Shown here one piece after another: positions 54,559-62,793 of a stretch of 62,793 nt of DNA (position 1 is its first letter; each line of letters starts with the position of its first letter). Source of the stretch: Paraburkholderia madseniana (GTDB taxonomy: Bacteria; Pseudomonadota; Gammaproteobacteria; Burkholderiales; Burkholderiaceae); NCBI RefSeq assembly GCF_009690905.1, contig NZ_VOSW01000061.1, positions 1-62,793 of the forward strand, in the 5' to 3' direction. Position numbers and translations under genes: made by a program. The notes under the pieces are model-generated. The model was not told the DNA's origin. It saw only the letters and a list, made by a program, of their open reading frames with translations, and did no database searches.

Positions 54559-55571
54559 TACAGCTCTCCTTGCTTGAGCGCGTGTTGATGCGATGCATGC
54601 GTTGCATTGACGGACTGTGAAGCAGACGGCGGCGTGACCGGCCCTGCATATGCCGGCACATCGCGCGCGGCCGACAGTTCCGCCGACATATGGCGCTCGG
54701 CGAGCAGCTTCAGGCCGAGCGTTACGAGTGCGAGCAAGGCCAGCACCGACGCCACGGCAAACGCCGCCGAGAAGTTGTATTCGTTATAGAGAATTTCGAC
54801 GTGCAGCGGCATCGTGTCGGTCTGGCCGCGAATGTGGCCGGACACCACCGACACCGCGCCGAACTCACCCATCGCCCGCGCGTTACACAGGATCACGCCG
54901 TACAGCAGACCCCATTTCACGTTCGGCAGCGTGACGCGCCGAAAGATCTGCCAGCCCGATGCGCCGAGTACATGCGCGGCCTCTTCTTCGTCGTTGCCTT
55001 GCGCCTGCATCAGCGGAATCAATTCACGCGCGACGAACGGGAATGTGACGAAGATCGTCGCCAGCACGATGCCCGGCACCGCGAAGATGATCTGCACGTT
55101 ATGGTCCTGCAGCCACGGGCCGAACCAGCCCTGCGCGCCGAACATCAGCACGTAGATCAAACCGGAGATCACCGGCGAGACCGAGAACGGCAGATCGATC
55201 AACGTGGTCAGCAATGCCTTGCCACGGAACTCGAACTTGGCGATACACCATGACGCCGCGAGGCCGAACACAAGATTCAGCGGCACAGCGATCGCAGCCG
55301 TGATCACGGTGAGCTTGATGGCCGACAACGCATCCGGATCGGCCAGCGATTCCAGATAGAAGCCGATGCCCTTGCTCAAGGCCTGATAGAACACGGCGAC
55401 GAGCGGCACGACGAGAAACAACGCGAGAAACAGCAACGCGATGCCCGTCAGAATCCAGCGCACGACGGGTGGTTCGGTAACCGGATCGGGCCGGCGTGCA
55501 ATATTGAGCGGCGCGCGCGGCGCCACGGCAACAGTCGTAGCATCCGCGCTATTCAAGGAGTTGCGGCTCAT
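54558..55571 (-). CDS. cysW: Sulfate ABC transporter permease CysW
   Basis: A 337-residue permease with six membrane segments. The EAA loop is recognisable in EEEAAHVLGASGWQIFRRV, and GEFGAVSVVSGHIRGQTDT is a CysW hallmark. The ATG at 55571 (MSRNSLNSADAT) is chosen because it overlaps the cysT stop as ATGA. An upstream in-frame start would lie well inside cysT. The C-terminal tail is longer than in E. coli CysW. Confidence 0.94.
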   Translation of the reverse strand: MSRNSLNSADATTVAVAPRAPLNIARRPDPVTEPPVVRWILTGIALLFLALFLVVPLVAVFYQALSKGIGFYLESLADPDALSAIKLTVITAAIAVPLNLVFGLAASWCIAKFEFRGKALLTTLIDLPFSVSPVISGLIYVLMFGAQGWFGPWLQDHNVQIIFAVPGIVLATIFVTFPFVARELIPLMQAQGNDEEEAAHVLGASGWQIFRRVTLPNVKWGLLYGVILCNARAMGEFGAVSVVSGHIRGQTDTMPLHVEILYNEYNFSAAFAVASVLALLALVTLGLKLLAERHMSAELSAARDVPAYAGPVTPPSASQSVNATHASHQHALKQGEL

Positions 55572-56482
55572 TGCACACCTCCGCCGACACCGACACCGAC
55601 ACCGATCGCCGCCACACTCGCTGCGGCAGGCGCCGGGCCTGCGCCGCCACGTCCCGTCCGGCGCTGCAGATACCACTGCAGCGTATTGATCAACAACAGC
55701 ATCAGGAACGACACCACCAGCATTACGACCGCAATCGCGGTGGCGCCGGCGTAATCGTATTGTTCGAGCTTGGTAATGATCAGCAGCGACGTGATTTCCG
55801 ATTTCATCGGCACGTTACCGGCGATGAAAATCACCGAGCCGTATTCGCCGAGCGCCCGCGCGAACGCCAGCGCGAAACCCGTGAGCAAGGCCGGGAACAC
55901 CGCAGGCAGCACCACGCGCCGAAACGTCAGCCAACGCGACGCGCCGAGGCACGCAGCCGCCTCTTCCTGTTCGCGCTCGAACTCTTCGAGCACCGGCTGC
56001 ACGGTTCGTACGACGAACGGCAAACCGATAAAGGTCAGCGCGATCAGCACGCCGGCCGGCGTGAAAGCGATCTTGATGCCGAGCGGTTCGAGAAACTGTC
56101 CGATCCAGCCGTTGCCCGCATACACCGCCGCAAGCGATATACCGGCCACAGAGGTCGGCAAAGCAAACGGCAGATCGACCACCGCGTCGACGATACGCTT
56201 GAAGGGAAAGGTATAACGCACCAGCACCCACGCAACCAGAAAGCCAAACACCGCGTTGATCAGCGCGCCACCGAGCGCAGAGAAAAACGTCAGGCGATAC
56301 GACGCGAGCACGCGCGGCGAGCTGACCGCGCGCACGAACTGAGGCCAGTCAAGCGTCGCGGTCTTGAGAAAGGTCGCCGCAAGCGGAATCAGCACCACGA
56401 GGCTCAGATAAGCCACCGTGATGCCGAGTGTCAGGCCAAAACCGGGCAAGGCGCTCGGTTTTCGGAAGGTCAACGTCGTCAT
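55568..56482 (-). CDS. cysT: Sulfate ABC transporter permease CysT (CysU)
   Basis: A 304-residue permease starting MTTLTFRKPSALPGFGLTLG. It has six membrane segments. LPFALPTSVAGISL, EFEREQEEAAACLGASRW (EAA loop) and ARALGEYGSVIFIAGN are typical. It pairs with CysW in the inner membrane. The C-terminus ends in a Gly/Val repeat (about 15 residues) that is not conserved. An upstream in-frame start would add 20 non-conserved residues. Confidence 0.94.
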   Translation of the reverse strand: MTTLTFRKPSALPGFGLTLGITVAYLSLVVLIPLAATFLKTATLDWPQFVRAVSSPRVLASYRLTFFSALGGALINAVFGFLVAWVLVRYTFPFKRIVDAVVDLPFALPTSVAGISLAAVYAGNGWIGQFLEPLGIKIAFTPAGVLIALTFIGLPFVVRTVQPVLEEFEREQEEAAACLGASRWLTFRRVVLPAVFPALLTGFALAFARALGEYGSVIFIAGNVPMKSEITSLLIITKLEQYDYAGATAIAVVMLVVSFLMLLLINTLQWYLQRRTGRGGAGPAPAAASVAAIGVGVGVGGGVQ

Positions 56483-56634
56483 GCTCAGTACTCTTTCAGG
56501 ATTGAGGCCGGCGGCTCTTTTTTCGGCCGCCTGGCTGGCCAAAAAGCGCGCCTCGCCGGCACGCTTTCTGGCGAAGTGTGACTACGCGTTCAACTGCGGC
56601 GTCTAACTGCGCATCTCGTCTGGCTGACTACCCG

Positions 56635-57684
56635 TTACTGCGGCGAGTAGATCGAATCGAACACGCCGCCGTCGGCAAAGTGGGTCTTCTGCGCGTTCGC
56701 CCAGCCGCCGAACGAATCGTCCACCGTGTACAACTTCAGCTTCGGAAATTTCGAGGTCAGCTCGGCCGGCACCTTGTTCGAACGCGGACGGTAGAAGTTC
56801 TTCGCCGCGATTTCCTGACCTTCCTCGCTGTACAGAAAGTTCAGATACGCTTCCGCCACTTTGCGCGTGCCGTGCTTGTCGACCACCTTGTCCACCACCG
56901 CAACCGGCGGTTCAGCCAGAATGCTCACCGACGGCACCACGATTTCAAACTTGTCCGGACCGAACTCCTTCAGCGACAGGAACGCTTCGTTTTCCCACGC
57001 AATCAGCACGTCGCCGATACCGCGCTGCACGAAGCTGGTGGTCGCGCCACGCGCGCCCGAATCCAGCACGCCGGCATTCTTATAGAGCTTGCCGACGAAC
57101 TCCTTCGCCTTCTGGTCGTTGCCACCCGGCTGATGTTCAGCATAGGCCCACGCGGCCAGGTAGTTCCAGCGCGCGCCACCCGAGGTCTTCGGATTCGGCG
57201 TGACGATCGACACACCCGGCTTGATCAGATCGTCCCAATCCTTGATGTGCTTCGGGTTGCCCTTGCGCACCAGAAACACGATCGTCGACGTGTACGGCGA
57301 GGCGTTGTCCGGCAAACGCTTTTGCCAGCCCTTGTCGAGCAAACCTTTGTTAGCCAGCGCGTCGATGTCATAGGCAAGCGCCAGCGTCACGACGTCCGCC
57401 TGCAAACCGTCCAGCACCGAGCGGGCTTGCGCACCCGAGCCGCCGTGCGACTGCTTGAAGGTGACCGCCTCGCCCGTTTTCGCCTTCCATTCCTTGCCGA
57501 ATGCCTGGTTGACATCCTGGTACAGCTCGCGGGTCGGGTCGTACGACACGTTCAGCAGCGTCATGTCGGCTGCATGTGCCTGCACCGTGACGCCGACCGC
57601 GGCGATCGTACCGACTGCGCCGAATGCGAGCGCCGCGATAAGTTTTCTGGTCCTGCCTGCCAGCCCCGTGCCTTGATGGTTCAT
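56635..57684 (-). CDS. sbp: Sulfate ABC transporter substrate-binding protein
   Basis: A 349-residue periplasmic protein. The signal peptide (about 1-38) ends near VQAHAADM. It has LLNVSYDPTRELYQDVNQAF, FKQSHGGSGAQARSVLDGLQ and the PNPKTSGGARWNYLAAWAYA region that binds sulfate. It delivers sulfate to CysT/CysW. It is the first gene of the sbp-cysTWA operon, 152 bases before cysT. The AT-rich upstream stretch (about 57785-57840) is where a CysB site would be expected. Confidence 0.95.
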   Translation of the reverse strand: MNHQGTGLAGRTRKLIAALAFGAVGTIAAVGVTVQAHAADMTLLNVSYDPTRELYQDVNQAFGKEWKAKTGEAVTFKQSHGGSGAQARSVLDGLQADVVTLALAYDIDALANKGLLDKGWQKRLPDNASPYTSTIVFLVRKGNPKHIKDWDDLIKPGVSIVTPNPKTSGGARWNYLAAWAYAEHQPGGNDQKAKEFVGKLYKNAGVLDSGARGATTSFVQRGIGDVLIAWENEAFLSLKEFGPDKFEIVVPSVSILAEPPVAVVDKVVDKHGTRKVAEAYLNFLYSEEGQEIAAKNFYRPRSNKVPAELTSKFPKLKLYTVDDSFGGWANAQKTHFADGGVFDSIYSPQ

Positions 57685-57956
57685 GCCAACTTTCTCCGCG
57701 TTGTGGTCCGCTGAAACAGCGTGTGGTGTTGTTCTACGTCGCGGTCACGTGCACATGAGCGCCAACTCGAAGGGCAGTCTATCGAAGAGCTTTCATCATT
57801 AAAAATAATGTTTCTTCATTCTTTAATACGCAAAAGTGGTAATGACGGCCGGATAAGGCGTTGCGGCACGAAAACGGGTGTTGAGGCGTCCATTTACGAC
57901 GCTGGAACGCCACCCCAGGACACGAACTTAAAGTAAAGCTTGAATTGCGCGGAATA

Positions 57957-57972
57957 CTGTATAAAAATACAG
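57957..57972 (+). promoter_or_regulatory. SOS box 1 (LexA site)
   Basis: CTGTATAAAAATACAG is nearly identical to the E. coli LexA consensus (CTG-N10-CAG with an AT-rich centre). It lies 28 bases before the lexA ATG. Confidence 0.93.
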
Positions 57973-57976
57973 GCAC

Positions 57977-57992
57977 CTGTTCATACATACAG
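57977..57992 (+). promoter_or_regulatory. SOS box 2 (LexA site)
   Basis: CTGTTCATACATACAG also fits CTG-N10-CAG. It starts 20 bases after the start of the first box, about two helical turns, so two LexA dimers could bind on the same face of the DNA. Confidence 0.88.
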
Positions 57993-57999
57993 TGGCGCC

Positions 58000-58650
58000 A
58001 TGACCAAACTCACCGCACGACAGCAGCAGGTTTTCGATCTGATCCGCCGGGCCATCGAACGCACCGGCTTTCCGCCCACCCGCGCGGAGATCGCCGCCGA
58101 GCTGGGTTTCAGCTCGGCCAACTCGGCAGAGGAGCATCTGCGCGCCCTCGCCCGCAAGGGCGTGATCGAACTGGCGGCCGGCGCATCGCGCGGCATTCGC
58201 CTGCTGGGCGGGTCGGAAGATTCGCCGTACCAGTTCACACTGCCGCACGCCAGCATCATGCAACTGTCGTTGCCGCTGATCGGCCGGGTTGCCGCGGGTA
58301 GCCCGATCCTCGCGCAGGAACATATCTCGCAGCACTATGCGTGCGACCCGGCGCTGTTCTCGAGCAAGCCGGACTACCTGCTGAAGGTGCGTGGGCTGTC
58401 CATGCGCGACGCGGGCATCTTCGACGGCGACCTGCTCGCGGTGCAGAAGAAAAGCGAAGCTAAAGATGGCCAGATCATCATCGCGCGGCTTGGCGACGAT
58501 GTGACGGTCAAGCGCCTGAAGCGCCGGCCGAACGGCATCGAGCTGATCGCCGAGAACCCCGATTACGACAACATCTTCGTTGAAACCGGCAGCGCGGAGT
58601 TTGCGCTCGAGGGCATCGCCGTCGGGCTGATCCGCCCGGGCGAGTTCTAA
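58000..58650 (+). CDS. lexA: LexA repressor
   Basis: A 216-residue SOS repressor and self-cleaving protease. The N-terminal winged helix (MTKLTARQQQVFDLIRRAIE) covers about 1-65. The cleavage site is A99-G100 in VAAGSPI, and the catalytic dyad is S134 (GLSMRD) and K171 (VTVKRLKR). It represses itself through two SOS boxes. The ATG at 58000 is chosen, because a longer frame would run through the operators. The next gene lies 58 bases downstream. Confidence 0.98.
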   Translation: MTKLTARQQQVFDLIRRAIERTGFPPTRAEIAAELGFSSANSAEEHLRALARKGVIELAAGASRGIRLLGGSEDSPYQFTLPHASIMQLSLPLIGRVAAGSPILAQEHISQHYACDPALFSSKPDYLLKVRGLSMRDAGIFDGDLLAVQKKSEAKDGQIIIARLGDDVTVKRLKRRPNGIELIAENPDYDNIFVETGSAEFALEGIAVGLIRPGEF

Positions 58651-58708
58651 CTGCCCACGTGTTAGCCAACCCAAAGCTGCCCCAACGTTGAATCGCCTGG
58701 AGAGACTC

Positions 58709-59053
58709 ATGGAACGCCTTGCCCGCCTGCTGCCTTTTCGCCAGTTTGGTCGTTTGCGTCATCTGCGCAAGCTGGTGCCGTGTTCGCTGATCGAGGCGTC
58801 CTCCGCCAGTACTCCATCGCTGTTTGATGCACCCGTCGGCGTACCGGGCTTGCCGTCGTCGTTGCCGGCTTTTGCTCGCGTGTCGTTGAACTCGGGGCTG
58901 AATACGGCTGAACCCGCGCGCCGCGCGCCGGTGCGCGTGTATCACGGGCCGTCGCGGCTGATCATGGTCGGCACGGTAGACGCGGTGTGCCGCATGATCG
59001 ATCGTTGCATCGCAGATGAAGCCAACGTGCACGGCGCGGTGTTCGAGTCATAA
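58709..59053 (+). CDS. Small protein of unknown function downstream of lexA
   Basis: A 114-residue protein that starts MERLARLLPFRQFGRLRHLR, with GGAGAG 5 bases before the ATG. I do not recognise its family. The N-terminus is basic and amphipathic. The middle is Ser/Pro/Ala-rich. The C-terminus (RVYHGPSRLIMVGTVDAVCR, then MIDRCIADEANV) looks like a folded module with two cysteines. No terminator separates it from lexA, so it should be induced by DNA damage. A cell-division inhibitor role like that of SulA, found next to lexA in pseudomonads, is only a guess. Confidence 0.7.
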   Translation: MERLARLLPFRQFGRLRHLRKLVPCSLIEASSASTPSLFDAPVGVPGLPSSLPAFARVSLNSGLNTAEPARRAPVRVYHGPSRLIMVGTVDAVCRMIDRCIADEANVHGAVFES

Positions 59054-59216
59054 ACCGCACTGCGCGTGCACCGCATCCCATTGCGGCTTTACTACGCGCG
59101 ACACCCGGCGTACGGTCGTTCACCCGCCCGCGCCTTTTCGGATATCGCATCGCCTGGGATCGTTTTTGCGTGGCCGCGGTCCACGTTAGATCACACCTGA
59201 TGGAGAGTCCCACTCG

Positions 59217-59858
59217 ATGGCAGTTTCAACACGCACGAAACGCAATGCCGCCCGACCACTGATCGTCACCTTGATTGTGATTGTGGTGATTGCCGCGTTG
59301 GGGTTCAGTTACGCGTCGCCTTACATGGCGCTGAATAAGCTCAAACGCGCAGCGGATGCGCGTGATGCGCAAACCGTCAATGAATACGTCGACTTTCCCG
59401 CGTTGCGCGAGAGCCTGAAGCAGCAAGTCACCGGCTTGTTGACGCGTCGGCTCGACGTGCAAGGCAACGGCAATCCGTTCGCGGCGATTGGCGCGATGAT
59501 CGGCGTGGCCTTGATCGGCCCGCTGGTCGACGCTTATGCAACACCCGACGGCGTCGCGGCATTGCTGAACGGCATGCCACCGCGCGGCAACCCGGGCGAG
59601 CGCCCTCCTGTTCCGGCTGGCACCGACAATCCGCCGGCCGCAACGGCTCCTGCACAGGAACCAGCGCACCCTGCTACAGGTAACAACGGGAACAGCACCA
59701 CGCCACCCCAACCGCCGCAAACCACGGCGGGCTATCGCGGCCTTAACGAGTTCGTCGTCAGCTATCAGCATGGCGCTGGTGACGCGCGTTACTCGGCGAT
59801 TTTGCGGCGCGAAGGTTTGTTCACATGGAAGCTGGCGGCGGTCAATCTGAACGAGTGA
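59217..59858 (+). CDS. DUF2939 family membrane-anchored protein
   Basis: A 213-residue protein. One N-terminal membrane helix (about 15-35, IVTLIVIVVIAALGFSYA) anchors it, with the rest probably periplasmic. The DUF2939 pattern is SPYMALNKLKRAADARD and VNEYVDFPALRESLKQQV. A Pro/Thr/Ala-rich insert (about 120-170) separates it from a final strand set ending WKLAAVNLNE. Its role is unknown. It is 163 bases downstream of the small gene. Confidence 0.82.
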   Translation: MAVSTRTKRNAARPLIVTLIVIVVIAALGFSYASPYMALNKLKRAADARDAQTVNEYVDFPALRESLKQQVTGLLTRRLDVQGNGNPFAAIGAMIGVALIGPLVDAYATPDGVAALLNGMPPRGNPGERPPVPAGTDNPPAATAPAQEPAHPATGNNGNSTTPPQPPQTTAGYRGLNEFVVSYQHGAGDARYSAILRREGLFTWKLAAVNLNE

Positions 59859-59942
59859 TCGCCCGGCGCTCGCTATCGACTTGAGCGTATGAGCGAATCA
59901 CGGTTTGGCCGAAGCGAACGCGGCGACCGTTCGGCCACGTGG

Positions 59943-59969
59943 CTCATTCAACTCATTCAACTCATTCAA
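59943..59969. repeat. 9-bp triple tandem repeat
   Basis: CTCATTCAA occurs three times in succession between the convergent DUF2939 and universal stress protein genes, about 30 bases from the latter's stop. No function is apparent. Confidence 0.75.
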
Positions 59970-59999
59970 TCCAGTCCACGCGCTTCGCCCCGCCGTGCA

Positions 60000-60467
60000 T
60001 CAGGCCGCCGCCGCTTGCTGCTGCTCCTGCGCGGAAGAGCACGCCACCAGAATGCTGCATGAGACCCGATCGAGCAGCGGGGTATTGCCCGCGCCCATCC
60101 ACCATCGTGATAGCCCGGTGCGGCAACGATGGCCGACCACCACGAGGTCGACATGCAATTCGTTAGCAAGATTGGCGATCTCGTCGATCGGATGGCCAAA
60201 CGCAAAATGTCCTTGCGCGGTCACGCCGCGTTCGGTGAGCCAGTCCACCCCTTCCTGCAGGATGTCGCGGGCTGTTTTTTCGAAGCTGCCGCAGGCCACA
60301 TCAGTCAGCAGGCCCGCGCTTTGCGCAATGCTCGAGCGCATGTCAACCACTGATAGTAGGTGCGTTTCCGCCTTCAGATCCAACGCCAGGTCGGCGCCGC
60401 AACGTAACGCTTTGCGGCCTTCGCGCGAGCCGTCGTAGCACAGCAGGATTTTCTGGTAGCTCGCCAT
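60000..60467 (-). CDS. Universal stress protein (UspA family)
   Basis: A 155-residue UspA fold protein starting MASYQKILLCYDGSREGRKA. The nucleotide-binding segment reads VVVGHRCRTGLSRWWMGAGN. The usual G-x2-G is G-x2-C, and the following G-S is G-A. ATP binding may therefore be weakened. A Gln/Ala tail ends the protein. Such proteins accumulate under stress. The gene stands alone. Confidence 0.88.
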   Translation of the reverse strand: MASYQKILLCYDGSREGRKALRCGADLALDLKAETHLLSVVDMRSSIAQSAGLLTDVACGSFEKTARDILQEGVDWLTERGVTAQGHFAFGHPIDEIANLANELHVDLVVVGHRCRTGLSRWWMGAGNTPLLDRVSCSILVACSSAQEQQQAAAA

Positions 60468-60742
60468 GATTTTTCTCCCATCCGCGAGGAACGCGGTCTG
60501 AATGAATCATGGTGCGCCGCAATTCAGGTTGCAAGGGATGGAAAACGCTAAGTGCGCCCTAAACCGGTGCGCGCTGGATTTGTGGCGGGTTTGGGCTGGG
60601 TTTGAGTCACCCACGAGCCTTTGCCGCAACGCAAGAAACGCCGTCCGGCGCATCCAGTGACGATCAACACCTCACTACCGATGCCATAGAATGAGCGGCC
60701 TTACCGGCCATTTGCGTCTTTTCGCGGAGCCTCGATCGATCC

Positions 60743-61657
60743 ATGTCTGAAGCCGCCATTGAATTCCACCAGGTTAAAAAAAGCTACGGCGAAAAGACGG
60801 TCGTCGACGGACTGTCGTTTCATGTCAACGCCGGCGAATGTTTCGGCCTGCTCGGCCCGAACGGCGCAGGCAAGACCACCACGTTGCGCATGCTGCTCGG
60901 CATCGCCGCACCGGATGCCGGCACGATCCGCCTGTGCGGCGAGCCGATTCCCGGCCGCGCGCGCGTGGCCCGGGCGCGTGTCGGCGTCGTGCCTCAGTTC
61001 GACAATCTCGATCCCGATTTCACGGTCCGCGAAAACCTGCAGGTGTTCGGCCGCTACTTCGGTCTGAGCGCCGCGCAATGCCGCGAGATGGTGCCGTCGC
61101 TGCTCGAATTCGCGCGTCTCGAGAGCAAGGCGGATGCACGTGTGAGCGAACTGTCGGGCGGCATGAAACGGCGCCTTACGCTGGCTCGCGCGCTCGTCAA
61201 CGACCCCGACGTGCTGATCATGGACGAGCCGACCACCGGCCTCGATCCGCAAGCGCGCCACCTGATCTGGGAACGGCTGCGCTCGCTGCTCGCACGCGGC
61301 AAGACCATTCTGCTGACCACGCACTTCATGGAAGAGGCCGAACGGCTGTGCCACCGCCTCTGCGTAATCGAGGAAGGCCGCAAGATCGCCGAAGGCGCGC
61401 CGCGTGCATTGATTGCATCGGAGATCGGCTGTGATGTGATCGAAATCTTCGGACCCGATCCGGTTGCGTTGCGCGACGAACTGGCGCCGCTTGTCGAGCG
61501 CACCGAGATCAGTGGCGAGACGCTCTTCTGCTATGTGAACGACGCCCAGCCTGTGCATGCCCGGCTCAAGCAGCGCGCCGATCTGCGCTACCTGCATCGC
61601 CCGGCGAATCTCGAAGATGTGTTCCTGCGTCTGACCGGGCGCGAGATGCAGGACTGA
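60743..61657 (+). CDS. nodI: ABC transporter ATP-binding protein, NodI family
   Basis: A 304-residue ABC ATPase of the DRA/NodI class. Walker A is GPNGAGKTT (about 33-41), the signature is ELSGGMKRRLTLARALVN and Walker B is VLIMDEPTTGLDPQARH. The C-terminal extension (about 215-304) is characteristic of the drug-resistance/NodI group. It forms an exporter with the permease gene 65 bases downstream. In rhizobia NodIJ exports Nod factors. No nod genes occur here, so the substrate is unknown. Confidence 0.88.
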   Translation: MSEAAIEFHQVKKSYGEKTVVDGLSFHVNAGECFGLLGPNGAGKTTTLRMLLGIAAPDAGTIRLCGEPIPGRARVARARVGVVPQFDNLDPDFTVRENLQVFGRYFGLSAAQCREMVPSLLEFARLESKADARVSELSGGMKRRLTLARALVNDPDVLIMDEPTTGLDPQARHLIWERLRSLLARGKTILLTTHFMEEAERLCHRLCVIEEGRKIAEGAPRALIASEIGCDVIEIFGPDPVALRDELAPLVERTEISGETLFCYVNDAQPVHARLKQRADLRYLHRPANLEDVFLRLTGREMQD

Positions 61658-61722
61658 CGCGAATCGACATCGGCTCAGCTCGCAATCCTCTACAGCTATA
61701 ACGACACGGCAAGAGACACGCA

Positions 61723-62550
61723 ATGGACGCACGCACTTACGAACCGCACGGCGAGACACCGCCGAAGCAGGAAACCTTCGCCGCTTTCCCTGCCAACGCC
61801 GTCAACTGGATTGCGGTGTGGCGCCGCAACTATCTGGTCTGGCGGAAGCTCGCAATTGCTTCGATGTTTGGCAATCTTGCTGACCCGATGATCTACCTGT
61901 TCGGCCTGGGTTTCGGACTTGGGCTGATGGTCGGGCATGTCGACGGCGTGTCGTATATCGCGTTTCTCGCTGCCGGCACGGTGGCATCGAGCGTGATGAT
62001 GTCGGCGAGTTTCGAGTCGATGTACTCGGGGTTTTCGCGCATGCACGTACAGCGCACGTGGGAGGCGATCATGCATACGCCGCTCACGCTCGGCGACATC
62101 GTGCTTGGCGAGGTGATCTGGGCGGGCAGCAAGTCGATGCTATCGGGCGCGGCGATCATGCTGGTCGCGGGGGGGCTCGGTTACGCGAGTTTTCCGTCGA
62201 TGTTGCTGGCGTTGCCGGTGATCGTGTTAACAGGGCTCGCGTTCGCGAGTGTCGCGATGGTGGTGACGGCGCTTGCTCCGTCGTATGACTTTTTTATGTT
62301 TTATCAGACGTTGGTGTTGACGCCGATGTTGCTGTTGTCTGGGGTGTTCTTTCCTGTTTCACAGTTGCCTGCTGCGGCGCGGGTTGTGACTGAGCTTTTG
62401 CCTTTGGCGCATGCTGTCGATCTGATTCGGCCGGCTATGCTTGGGCGGCCTGTTGATGGTGCTGTTTTGCATGTTGCCGTGCTGGTGGCTTATGCGGTGG
62501 GTGGGTTTGTTGTTTCGGCGGTTTTGTTTCGGCGCAGGATGATGAAATAA
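61723..62550 (+). CDS. nodJ: ABC transporter permease, NodJ family
   Basis: A 275-residue inner-membrane permease of the ABC-2 type with six membrane segments. VWRRNYLVWRKLAIASMFGN near the N-terminus and FSRMHVQRTWEAIMHTPLTL are typical of NodJ. PMLLLSGVFFPVSQLP and LPLAHAVDLIRPAMLG are close to the C-terminus. It forms the membrane part of the NodI exporter. The gene becomes unusually T- and G-rich in its last 250 bases, without loss of frame. Confidence 0.88.
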   Translation: MDARTYEPHGETPPKQETFAAFPANAVNWIAVWRRNYLVWRKLAIASMFGNLADPMIYLFGLGFGLGLMVGHVDGVSYIAFLAAGTVASSVMMSASFESMYSGFSRMHVQRTWEAIMHTPLTLGDIVLGEVIWAGSKSMLSGAAIMLVAGGLGYASFPSMLLALPVIVLTGLAFASVAMVVTALAPSYDFFMFYQTLVLTPMLLLSGVFFPVSQLPAAARVVTELLPLAHAVDLIRPAMLGRPVDGAVLHVAVLVAYAVGGFVVSAVLFRRRMMK

Positions 62551-62576
62551 AGATTTAGGCCTGCGGCCGGTTTTTT

Positions 62577-62668
62577 GCCTGCGCGGCGCTTTTTGTCAGT
62601 GTTCTTAGGGCTTTGGCCTTTCCTTGATCTAGTGCCTGCGCGGCGCTTGTTGTCAGTGTTCTTAGGGC
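62577..62668. repeat. Two copies of a 35-base direct repeat
   Basis: A 35-base sequence starting GCCTGCGCGGCGCTT occurs at 62577-62611 and, with one difference, at 62634-62668. The spacer holds TTCCTTGATCTA, which is nearly the same as a stretch near 20120. A weak GGCC/GGCC hairpin with six T (about 62557-62576) lies before the first copy and may end the nodIJ transcript. Confidence 0.75.
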
Positions 62669-62793
62669 CAGCCCTTTCAAGGTCTTGATCAAGATGTCCC
62701 GCCTTTGGCGCGTTTAAGCAGGCGGGCGGTACTGTGATGGGCTCGGGCTACCGCGCCTTCGACATAGGGTGCGGGTTTGCGGGTCTTGGGGCC

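Overview
The window looks like a chromosomal segment of a Burkholderia sensu lato bacterium, most likely Paraburkholderia. The sequence is GC-rich. It carries the betaproteobacterial order rpsF-priB-rpsR-rplI-dnaB, a type B ribosomal protein L31, a complete 4-amino-4-deoxy-L-arabinose (Ara4N) lipid A cluster with a split arnA, and a NodIJ-type ABC exporter. These assignments rest on translated protein motifs and gene order, because no database search was possible. I see no prophage, integrase, transposase, CRISPR array, tRNA or rRNA gene.

Region 1 (1-16.4 kb) starts with the 5' part of dnaX (minus), the 4.5S SRP RNA, then trxA and rho (plus). A MerR regulator/MFS exporter pair, mtfA and rpmE2 follow. 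Next is an ArnT-like membrane glycosyltransferase coupled to a MATE exporter. A second MerR regulator, overlapping a carboxymuconolactone-decarboxylase-family gene, comes next, then a ComEA-like protein with a histone-like tail, yidB and clpB with a heat-shock-type promoter.

Region 2 (16.4-24.6 kb) has an NsrR-type regulator divergent from a group III truncated globin, a probable nitric-oxide module. A minus-strand series follows in transcription order alaA, hom, thrC, moeA, moaD, moaE (alanine aminotransferase, threonine synthesis, molybdopterin).

Region 3 (25-38.3 kb) holds the Ara4N pathway: arnT, one EamA/SMR-like flippase subunit, arnB, arnC, separate formyltransferase and dehydrogenase genes replacing bifunctional ArnA, and arnD. 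After it come a Bcp peroxiredoxin, a PIN-PhoH ATPase, an NlpC/P60 lipoprotein and an SDR protein that lacks the usual catalytic Tyr/Lys.

Region 4 (38.3-46.1 kb) has a PiT phosphate transporter with its DUF47 partner, dnaB, the rpsF operon, and an ECF sigma/anti-sigma pair. The anti-sigma factor has a hexanucleotide-encoded Gly-Ser linker next to its membrane helix. A LysR regulator follows.

Region 5 (46.1-62.8 kb) contains the glyoxylate route gcl-hyi-glxR, a DUF3597 gene, an asparaginase, and the sulfate uptake system sbp-cysT-cysW-cysA with a CysB-type regulator. After these come lexA with two SOS boxes plus a small gene of unknown function, a DUF2939 protein, a universal stress protein and the NodIJ-like ABC exporter. 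Several short tandem and inverted repeats lie at operon ends, two of them starting exactly at stop codons.
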